Assembly (NCBI GenBank): GCA_903893805.1
Contig: CAITNM010000040.1
Coordinates: forward strand, 1-64,000
Reading direction: 5' to 3'
DNA length: 64,000 nt
Source: an uncultured Alphaproteobacteria bacterium
Lineage (GTDB): Bacteria; Pseudomonadota; Alphaproteobacteria; Paracaedibacterales; CAITNM01
The notes under the pieces are model-generated. The model saw only the letters and a program-made list of their open reading frames with translations. It was not told where the DNA came from and made no database searches. Of this stretch, positions 57,548 through 64,000 are shown piece after piece. Position numbers and translations under genes: made by a program. Positions within the stretch are counted from its first letter, which is position 1, and the number at the start of each line of letters is the position of its first letter.

Positions 57548-59395
57548 TTACATCAAACCTAATTTGGACCAATAAGGCATCGACAAATAAATACCTCCCA
57601 CACGCACAATGTTCATAATAATATTAAATAAAATAAATTTTTTCTGGTTGTAATTATTTTTTGAAAATTCTTCAAACATAACATAGAAGAAGTTTTGATA
57701 AGGTAAGAACCACATATCCGCTGTGACTAGTATTACTATAGAGACTAACCATGGACTAATATCATAGAAGGTTGAAATAGGAATAAATATTGTACACAAA
57801 ATGAGCACAGAAGGCGTTATTGGTAAAAATACTCTAATCAATAACGTCGAGATTATGATTAGTGATATAAAATAAAAAGGATCTTTAAAATTTGTTCCTA
57901 AGAGATTAACTAAGTTTTTAGCGATAATATCATTTAAGCCTAGATAATTTAGTGTTGCTCCAATTCCGGAGCAAGTGGCTATAAAAATGATAAATGCCCA
58001 GTCTATTCCAGCTTGAAAATCTTTTTTGCTAAATGCGCCAACTCCCACAAGCGCTATCATAGTTATGGTGGCAACCCAAGCAGGATGAATTTGGTGCTGA
58101 AAATATGTGAAAAACCCTATGCTCAAAAAAGCAACACCCGAAATTGCGCTCCACTCAATTATCGAAATTTTTCCAATAACATTTAATTTTGAAACTAAGG
58201 TTTCCTGCTTCAGTTCACACTTTTCCGTATTAAAAAACACTGCATAAAATGCCACTAAATAGCCAACCAGAAAAAATACTCCCATCATTATTGATGCTTT
58301 AATCCATCCTAATGACTGAAATTGTGTTTGTTCCTGAGTTGGTAAAATGTTTTGCACCAAAAAGTTCATTAACGATCCGGTAAAAAATATGGTTGAGAAT
58401 AAACTTGCTCCAAAAAAACCTGTAACTGCCAGGCTTGTACTGAATGAATCAGTTTTTTTAGTATTTAGTAGGTCTCTAGCCTCATTAGTTAATTGCGCCA
58501 TAATTTGGCAACGAGTGACAATTGCTGGAATAAAGAGTGTGAGTATTGACCCTATGAAAAATAAAATAAAGTTGTAAAAATTATAACTACACTTGCTGAC
58601 TGATAATAATTTAATTAAGGCTCGATACAAAATACCTGATTTGATCACTACCAAGCTAACAGCAGACAGGGCCATAATCATAATGAAGCTTTCAGATGAA
58701 AAACCACTTAAAACTACTTTTACAGGCGCTATATCAACAGCTAGGGTTCCAAGTATGGTGAATAGTGCTGGAATATAGTAAGGAACCAAACGAAATACCC
58801 ACATAAAAACGCATACTGCTAAAAATGTAAGAAATATTCTAGCGTCGTTTGAGATTGCAGGGATTTGCATATAAGCATAGAGTGCCGGAGTGCAAATAAG
58901 CAGAGCTAGCCAACTCCAAATGCTACCCTCAAAATCAAACATAGAGCTTTCTGTGAATGTTTTTATTTTTGTGGCAGAGGCTGACTGTTTTTCAGCTATT
59001 CCAAAATTTTCAAATGCATTTGCGCTAAAATAACCCAGCGCGTCTGGATTTAAATTAACTAGGGCACTTAGTGCAGCATCAGGCAAGGAAATAATCGTGC
59101 ATTCGTCAATACAGACAGCTTTAGCAGCGTGATTTTGTAGTCCAAGAACACTTTCGCAAGAAAAAAAATGTCCTACGCTGATTTTTTTTTCAAAATTTGT
59201 GGTTTTTAACTCAACTGATCCACTTGTGACAAAAAACCCCGAAGAACTCTGATCGAGCTTGTTGTGAATTATAGCGCCAGCACTATATTTTTTAACACTC
59301 AACTTACTGATAAAGCGTGATTTATCTGTAGGTGCTAAAATCTTAAATACAGGATTAGTAGCTATAAATGAGACAATAATGTCGTTGTCTGTCAT
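57548..59395 (-). CDS. Cyclic-nucleotide-domain / SLC13 (DASS) fusion transporter
   Basis: A 615-residue protein from the ATG at 59395 (AGGA 6-7 nt ahead; the frame to 59413 adds six residues). Residues about 1-130 form a cNMP-binding beta-roll (FKILAPTDKSRFISKL, SAGAIIHNKLDQSSSGFFVT, VGHFFSCESVLG, CTIISLPDAAL). Residues about 155-615 form 11-12 helices of an anion:sodium symporter of the SLC13/DASS type (VPYYIPALFTILGTLAVDIAPVKVVLSGFSSE in order). An attached cNMP domain suggests gating by cAMP or cGMP or by membrane state. A class III cyclase gene lies about 1.1 kb away. Confidence 0.85.
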   Translation of the reverse strand: MTDNDIIVSFIATNPVFKILAPTDKSRFISKLSVKKYSAGAIIHNKLDQSSSGFFVTSGSVELKTTNFEKKISVGHFFSCESVLGLQNHAAKAVCIDECTIISLPDAALSALVNLNPDALGYFSANAFENFGIAEKQSASATKIKTFTESSMFDFEGSIWSWLALLICTPALYAYMQIPAISNDARIFLTFLAVCVFMWVFRLVPYYIPALFTILGTLAVDIAPVKVVLSGFSSESFIMIMALSAVSLVVIKSGILYRALIKLLSVSKCSYNFYNFILFFIGSILTLFIPAIVTRCQIMAQLTNEARDLLNTKKTDSFSTSLAVTGFFGASLFSTIFFTGSLMNFLVQNILPTQEQTQFQSLGWIKASIMMGVFFLVGYLVAFYAVFFNTEKCELKQETLVSKLNVIGKISIIEWSAISGVAFLSIGFFTYFQHQIHPAWVATITMIALVGVGAFSKKDFQAGIDWAFIIFIATCSGIGATLNYLGLNDIIAKNLVNLLGTNFKDPFYFISLIIISTLLIRVFLPITPSVLILCTIFIPISTFYDISPWLVSIVILVTADMWFLPYQNFFYVMFEEFSKNNYNQKKFILFNIIMNIVRVGGIYLSMPYWSKLGLM

Positions 59396-59450
59396 CGGCA
59401 ATCCTTTGTGCATATAAAATTACTTATTTTGTTAATAAAAAATTAAGCCG

Positions 59451-59475
59451 TTAATAATATAATGGATATTATTAA
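59451..59475. promoter_or_regulatory. Perfect inverted repeat in the divergent promoter gap
   Basis: Arms TTAATAATAT (59451-59460) and ATATTATTAA (59466-59475), with spacer AATGG. It is about 55 nt upstream of the transporter start and 98 nt upstream of the HAD gene. Operator-like, but of low complexity. Confidence 0.35.
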
Positions 59476-59572
59476 AATAAAATAAATACTTTTAATTTTC
59501 AGTTTTTACTTCATCTCTATAATGCTAACACGTATTAAAAAAAAATAAATAGAAATTTGAGATTTTAATAAA

Positions 59573-60385
59573 ATGAAAGATAACATGAGCAAAATTATAA
59601 AACGTTTTCGTGACTTCTCAGAAAAGTATGATTGTTTCATATTTGATTTGTGGGGGGTCTTATATGAAGGTGAGACAATTTTTGGAGATGCGTTAGAGGT
59701 GCTCAAAAAATTACATTCCTTAAAAAAACCAGTTATTTTGATTTCAAATACTCCGTTTTTAAGAATGGATTGTATAAAAAATCTGGAACAATGTGGTTTA
59801 CCTACAGAATTGTACCAAACAGTACTAACCGCGGGAGATCTTTGTTTTGAGTATGTTCAGAAAGAGTATAAGACCACAAAAAAAATTTATCTGATTGATA
59901 CACACTACTGGGAAAAATGGCAGGAAATTACCAATTACCACTGTATTACAGATAATATTCATGAAGCGGATTTTATTTTAGCTTTGGCGGTTCCGCACGC
60001 TGTGAAAGATCCAAAAGATATTGATCTTCATTATGATGAAATCTTTAAGCAAGCCATAAAACGAAATTTGAAATTTATATGTGCTAATCCTGATTTATTG
60101 GCTTTTTGTTCAAAAAAAGAACATTTACGTCCAGGTTTATTATCACAGCGCTACCAGCAGCTAGGCGGTGAAGTGCTTAGTTTTGGCAAACCATTTCCTG
60201 AAATATTTATTCGCGCACTGAAGCAGCTAAAGTGTCCTGATCGCGTGCTAATGACTGGCGACACAGAATATACAGATATTCAAGGAGCATTAAGACACAA
60301 TATGGATGCATTGCTTATTACAGCTTCTTATGAAGTTGATAGTGAAAGCAAAGCAAACTACTTTTCAGAGACACTTAAGTGGTAA
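59573..60385 (+). CDS. HAD superfamily class IIA hydrolase (TIGR01459-like)
   Basis: A 270-residue NagD/Class IIA HAD phosphatase. Motif I is FIFDLWGVLYEG with nucleophile Asp25, where the second Asp is replaced by Trp as is typical of this subfamily. Motif II is ILISNTP, and motif III/IV is FGKPFPEIF with MTGDTEYTDIQGA. The substrate is unknown, probably a phosphosugar or nucleotide. An ATG at 59585 is also possible. Confidence 0.9.
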   Translation: MKDNMSKIIKRFRDFSEKYDCFIFDLWGVLYEGETIFGDALEVLKKLHSLKKPVILISNTPFLRMDCIKNLEQCGLPTELYQTVLTAGDLCFEYVQKEYKTTKKIYLIDTHYWEKWQEITNYHCITDNIHEADFILALAVPHAVKDPKDIDLHYDEIFKQAIKRNLKFICANPDLLAFCSKKEHLRPGLLSQRYQQLGGEVLSFGKPFPEIFIRALKQLKCPDRVLMTGDTEYTDIQGALRHNMDALLITASYEVDSESKANYFSETLKW

Positions 60386-60490
60386 AGTTAACCTTTATTT
60401 CGAAACATTTTGTTAGCACCAAATTAATACATTTTATTTACAATTAAGTAATGGATTGAAAATTACAATAAAAACTATAGGCAATTAGCT

Positions 60491-62662
60491 ATGATGATTA
60501 AAAGTTTTTTCGATATGTTAACGAATAGATTCAGAAGTAGAAATCTTAGATTTGATATTTTAAGTAGTTTTTTCATTTTGCAGGTTGTAACGGCTATTTC
60601 AATTGTGACTTACACCTATGTTAATAATTCCCGTACTATAGTCGATTTTTCAAATCGCTTAATGGAAAATGCGAGTATTTCTGAGGTTTCCTCTATCGCT
60701 GACAATTTTCGAGAAGTAATGACTTCAACAGAACTTGGGGGGTATTTAGTTCGTGACACGTCAAAATCTACTGTAATTAGCAAAGATTTAATCCAGTTTA
60801 TGATGGGGCATTGTCGTCAATATAAGCTTGTGGACAGTGTGTATGTTGGTACAGAATCAGGTTATTTTGTGCAGGTAAAACCGCTAATTCCTGGATCAAC
60901 CTATCGTGTTGAACAAGCAAAGATTCTTCCTAAAAAAGCGGTATTTGCTCTAAGAATTGTTGACCGAAGTGAGACAAAACCAACTGAAGTATGGATCTAT
61001 CTAGACAATGACGGTAAAAAGCTGGACGAAGAAAAAATACCTGAGGCACAGATTGTTATGGTTCATAAAAATCGTCCTTGGTACGTAAAAACCGCGCAAA
61101 ATCGTTCTAATATTTGGACAGATATTTTTGTTTCTGATGTAACGCAGGCGCCTAGTATTGCGTGTGGTGTGCCTTTGCTTTCTGATACTGGAGAATTTGT
61201 AGGGGTTATTTCTTCTACTGTAGGTTTGCCAAAGCTGGCCGTCGACCTTCAAAAAAGCACCATAAAAGGTGTATCTATGGTGATTAATCAAAAAGGGGAA
61301 ATAGTAGCTCATCCAACAGAAAAAAATTACTCTAAAGTTGTTGGGACTGAAACTAAATTAATTACTATAGATGATTTAATGGACAAGTCTGCATCTGCTG
61401 CATACCGTGTCAAACAAATAGATCAACAACCTCGTTTCATTTTTACATCAGGAGATATTGAATACATTGCTTTATTTAAGGAATTTCTCCTTGAAGGATT
61501 CAAAGGTTGGGAATTTCTGATGATAACCCCTATTGATGAATATATTGGTGCAGTGAAAGTTACACAACGTAACACATTGCTAATTTGCCTGCTAATACTA
61601 ATTTTTTCAATTGTAGTCATAGCCGTCATGGCAAAACGCATAGCAACACCAATTAATAATCTGTCTCAGCAAGCAGATAAAATTACAAATTTTGATTTAG
61701 ATCAAGTAACTGAAGTTGTATCTGGAATTAAGGAAATACAAAAGCTACAAAATTCCATTTCTCGCATGCGAAAAAGTCTCATTTCATTTGGAAAATTTGT
61801 GCCTAAAAATTTGGTGAAAAAACTTGTCGATAAGGGGGTTGAAGAAAAAATAGGGGGCAAAAAAAAGCAGCTATCAATATTTTTCTCAGATATCGCTAAT
61901 TTTACAACTATTAGTGAAACTTACCCAGCAGAAAAGCTAGTGCAGCACTTATATGAATATTTCGACGAAATGACTTCTATCGTTGCTCAAAATAATGGAA
62001 CGACAGATAAGTATATCGGAGATGCAATCATGGCTTTTTGGGGGGCTCCACAACAAGACAATGCTCATTCTCTAAATTGCTGTTTAACTGCATTGCTTTG
62101 TCAAAAGCGATTGTTGGATCTCAATCGAAAATGGGTATTTGAGAAGAAACCAGAGCTTTTAACTCGAATTGGTATTCATACTGGAGAGGTGATCGTTGGC
62201 AATATCGGCTCATCAGAGCGAATGAATTACACAATTATTGGAGATTCCGTGAACTTAGCAGCGCGTCTTGAAGGAGCCAACAAGGCTTATGGAACAAATA
62301 TTATGCTTAGTGAAGCAACTGTTCATCACCTTCATGACCATGCAGTTGTACGTCCATTAGATATTGTTGCTGTTAAAGGTAAAAATGAAGGAGTTATTGT
62401 ATACGAGTTAGTTGCTTTGAAAAATTCTAATCCTTTGGTGTTACCAAGTGATGATCAACTAAAATTCTGCGATGAATTCACTAAAGCTTTTAGATTTTAT
62501 CTTGAGCAACGCTGGGATGAAGCTTTAACTATTTTCCACGATCTACAAAAAATATTTGGCCAAGATGATCCATGCGAGCTCTATATTTCTAGGTGTGAAG
62601 CGTTCAAAATAACACCGCCACCAGCCGATTGGGACGGTGTATATCACATGAAATCCAAGTAA
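60491..62662 (+). CDS. Membrane class III adenylate/guanylate cyclase with extracytoplasmic sensor
   Basis: A 723-residue protein. It has an N-terminal transmembrane helix (about 22-45), a periplasmic Cache-like region (about 46-350, with RPWYVKTAQN and GVISSTVGLPKLA), a second helix (about 358-380), a HAMP segment, and a class III cyclase domain (about 455-640). Metal ligands are Asp467 (FFSDIANFT) and Asp511 (DKYIGDAIMAFWG). Lys507 and the IIGDSVNLAARLE segment with Asp585, Asn588 and Arg592 favour an active adenylate cyclase. A C-terminal 60-residue helical tail follows. It links an external signal to cAMP and sits close to a cNMP-domain transporter. Confidence 0.92.
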   Translation: MMIKSFFDMLTNRFRSRNLRFDILSSFFILQVVTAISIVTYTYVNNSRTIVDFSNRLMENASISEVSSIADNFREVMTSTELGGYLVRDTSKSTVISKDLIQFMMGHCRQYKLVDSVYVGTESGYFVQVKPLIPGSTYRVEQAKILPKKAVFALRIVDRSETKPTEVWIYLDNDGKKLDEEKIPEAQIVMVHKNRPWYVKTAQNRSNIWTDIFVSDVTQAPSIACGVPLLSDTGEFVGVISSTVGLPKLAVDLQKSTIKGVSMVINQKGEIVAHPTEKNYSKVVGTETKLITIDDLMDKSASAAYRVKQIDQQPRFIFTSGDIEYIALFKEFLLEGFKGWEFLMITPIDEYIGAVKVTQRNTLLICLLILIFSIVVIAVMAKRIATPINNLSQQADKITNFDLDQVTEVVSGIKEIQKLQNSISRMRKSLISFGKFVPKNLVKKLVDKGVEEKIGGKKKQLSIFFSDIANFTTISETYPAEKLVQHLYEYFDEMTSIVAQNNGTTDKYIGDAIMAFWGAPQQDNAHSLNCCLTALLCQKRLLDLNRKWVFEKKPELLTRIGIHTGEVIVGNIGSSERMNYTIIGDSVNLAARLEGANKAYGTNIMLSEATVHHLHDHAVVRPLDIVAVKGKNEGVIVYELVALKNSNPLVLPSDDQLKFCDEFTKAFRFYLEQRWDEALTIFHDLQKIFGQDDPCELYISRCEAFKITPPPADWDGVYHMKSK

Positions 62663-62722
62663 AGTTCATATGGCTGAAAATCAACAAAACAGCTCAATGG
62701 TAATTTAAAGGTGTAAAAAAGC

Positions 62723-62751
62723 TTGCGAGTTTAGAAAAAGCCTGCAATATT
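62723..62751 (+). promoter_or_regulatory. Candidate promoter of tRNA-Ser
   Basis: TTGCGA (62723-62728), a 17-nt spacer and AATATT (62746-62751), 22 nt before the mature tRNA. The -10 match is modest. Confidence 0.4.
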
Positions 62752-62772
62752 CACATACATATTCACACATGT

Positions 62773-62862
62773 GGATGGGTGGCCGAGCGGTTGAAGGCAC
62801 CGGTCTTGAAAACCGGCGAGGGTGTGAGCTCTCCGTGAGTTCGAATCTCACCCCATCCGCCA
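62773..62862 (+). tRNA. tRNA-Ser (anticodon TGA)
   Basis: A 90-nt cloverleaf. The acceptor stem GGATGGG (62773-62779) pairs with CCCATCC (62852-62858), the discriminator is G and CCA is encoded (62860-62862). The anticodon arm CCGGT-CTTGAAA-ACCGG gives anticodon TGA at 62807-62809. A long variable arm (GAGGGTGTGAGCTCTCC region) is typical of serine tRNAs, and GTTCGAATC forms the T loop. It reads UCA and probably other UCN codons. Confidence 0.97.
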
Positions 62863-62953
62863 CTTTACTGTTATCGGGATTTTCCGGAAAGTAAGTTTGA
62901 TAATTCCTGCTTCAGCCTTGCGCGAAAGCGGGATATTAATTTAGTTGAGTTTA

Positions 62954-64000
62954 ATGATCATATCGTTACATCGACAAATATTCAAAATTAAACGCGTGTT
63001 TCGCTTTTACAGCAACCCAATTTATTTATGTTTAATGGCCATGGGATTTGCTAGCGGGATACCTTTTTTACTTACCCTTTCAACCTTGAGTGTTTGGTTA
63101 GTTGAATGTGGGTTTGATACTAAGGCTATAGGTATGTTCACAGCGGTGAGTTTGCCCTATGCTTTTAAGTTTTTATGGGCTCCTTTCCTTGATAAAGTTA
63201 AACTTCCAATTTTTTTAAATCTGCATCCGATCAAGCGTTTTGGGTTACTTGCATTATTATGCCTTATTACAAGTTTAATGGTGCTCGCGCATCTTGATCC
63301 AGTCGACCATATTATGAGTGTTGTGATCACAGCAACTTGTGTAAGTTTTTTTGCAGCTACTCACGATATTGTGCTTGATGCATTGCGTATTTATGCATCT
63401 GACTCTAGTCAAGTTGGTGGAGGAGCTGCATCAGAATCAATTGGTTTTCGTATTGGGATGATTACTTCTGGCGCGGGAGCTGTGTACTTATCGTTGGTGG
63501 TGGGTTGGCAGGGCTCGTATATTGCTATGGCAATGTGTTGTGCCGTTGGGATTGTCGGGTTGTTGAATATGCCAGATCCACACCCACACCCTCAAGAAGA
63601 TAAAAATAAAAGTAACAAATTTTGGAAAGAAATTTTTTTTAATCCTTTGGTGGAGCTTTTAAAGGCTCCCGTTTTAATATCCCTTATAGGATTTATTCTA
63701 ACTATTAAAGTTGCAGGCACGATAATGAACGCACTTGGGGCACCGTTTTTGTTTTCTCTTGGTTTTTCAAAGCTTGAATATGCCTCTATTACTAAAGTCT
63801 ATGGAGTGGGGTTAATGCTGTTTGGCAGCTTCACCGGAGGATTAGTGGTGCACCGAAGTGGCACTATCTTTTGTCTACGATTAGCGACAGTGTTGCAAAT
63901 GTTGGCATGTACCTTGTTTGCTTTGTTGGCGTCATTTGGGCAGCATCACATTGATTTGCTTATCTTAACTTTAAGTATTGAAAGTTTTTCTTCAGGCCTT
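62954..64000 (+). CDS. AmpG-like MFS muropeptide permease (partial, runs off right edge)
   Basis: An open frame of 349 codons from the ATG at 62954 to the window end. It has many hydrophobic helices, with FASGIPFLLTLSTLSVWLVE at the first helix, LPYAFKFLWAPFLDKV after the second or third, and ATHDIVLDALRI, all hallmarks of AmpG/RhtX transporters of the MFS. AmpG carries anhydromuropeptides from periplasm to cytosol for peptidoglycan recycling. The C-terminal end lies outside the window. The ribosome-binding site is weak. Confidence 0.88.
   Translation, partial: MIISLHRQIFKIKRVFRFYSNPIYLCLMAMGFASGIPFLLTLSTLSVWLVECGFDTKAIGMFTAVSLPYAFKFLWAPFLDKVKLPIFLNLHPIKRFGLLALLCLITSLMVLAHLDPVDHIMSVVITATCVSFFAATHDIVLDALRIYASDSSQVGGGAASESIGFRIGMITSGAGAVYLSLVVGWQGSYIAMAMCCAVGIVGLLNMPDPHPHPQEDKNKSNKFWKEIFFNPLVELLKAPVLISLIGFILTIKVAGTIMNALGAPFLFSLGFSKLEYASITKVYGVGLMLFGSFTGGLVVHRSGTIFCLRLATVLQMLACTLFALLASFGQHHIDLLILTLSIESFSSGL

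Overview
This is an AT-rich window of dense bacterial housekeeping genes with clear alphaproteobacterial hallmarks: an RpoH-type sigma factor, a DksA with one zinc-site cysteine, the ddl-ftsQ pair, and a dusB (nifR3)-type operon. Interleaved with these are at least thirteen genes for proteins with N-terminal export signals, most of unknown function, and two type VI secretion (T6SS) loci. Several genes have been broken recently. I infer a host-associated, probably intracellular alphaproteobacterium, most likely of the Holosporales/Paracaedibacter/Odyssella kind. The order-level placement is inference from gene content, not a database match.

Layout. 1-4.0 kb: two tandem paralogous secreted proteins with duplicated leaders. 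4.0-13 kb: holB-crcB, a secreted methyltransferase-like protein, tyrS, a small secreted protein, MTHFS, rpmG, an HtrA-like protease, the dusB-fis-rsmD operon and a broken PAP2 phosphatase. 13-21.5 kb: a class II aldolase, two small secreted proteins built on the same promoter/signal-peptide cassette, ddl-ftsQ, a glycosyltransferase-like gene, rdgB, ald, rnc and a second secreted methyltransferase-like protein. 21.6-28 kb: clpX-lon, a secreted charged protein and dnaB. 28-34.6 kb: an M23 peptidase, dksA, an Xaa-Pro aminopeptidase, rsmA and pbpC. 34.6-42.3 kb: T6SS tssG and a frameshifted tssF, then a divergent pair of large secreted paralogues that I read as OTU-like cysteine-protease candidates. 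42.3-50.4 kb: a nonsense-interrupted MFS transporter, tsaD, a patatin phospholipase, lepB, a MORN-repeat protein directly downstream of vgrG, and a LOG-family gene. 50.5-56.5 kb: a DUF6314-like protein, an aromatic amino acid permease, a secreted protein with an HExxH string, an Atm1-type ABC exporter, a small secreted protein and rpoH. 56.5-62.7 kb: a solute-binding protein and a cyclic-nucleotide-domain/SLC13 fusion transporter in one operon, a HAD phosphatase and a membrane adenylate/guanylate cyclase. 62.7-64 kb: tRNA-Ser(TGA) and an AmpG-like permease running off the edge.

How the parts may work together. clpX-lon, rpoH, the HtrA-like protease and dksA form a proteostasis/stress group. 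ddl, ftsQ, pbpC, the M23 peptidase and the AmpG-like permease handle peptidoglycan. The class III cyclase lies about 1 kb from a transporter that carries its own cyclic-nucleotide-binding domain, which suggests a local second-messenger circuit. The most promising undescribed items are the divergent OTU-like pair, the tandem paralogues at the left edge, the vgrG-linked MORN gene and the duplicated small secreted cassette. The broken genes (PAP2, tssF, MFS, the MORN gene) point to ongoing genome decay or to local sequence errors.
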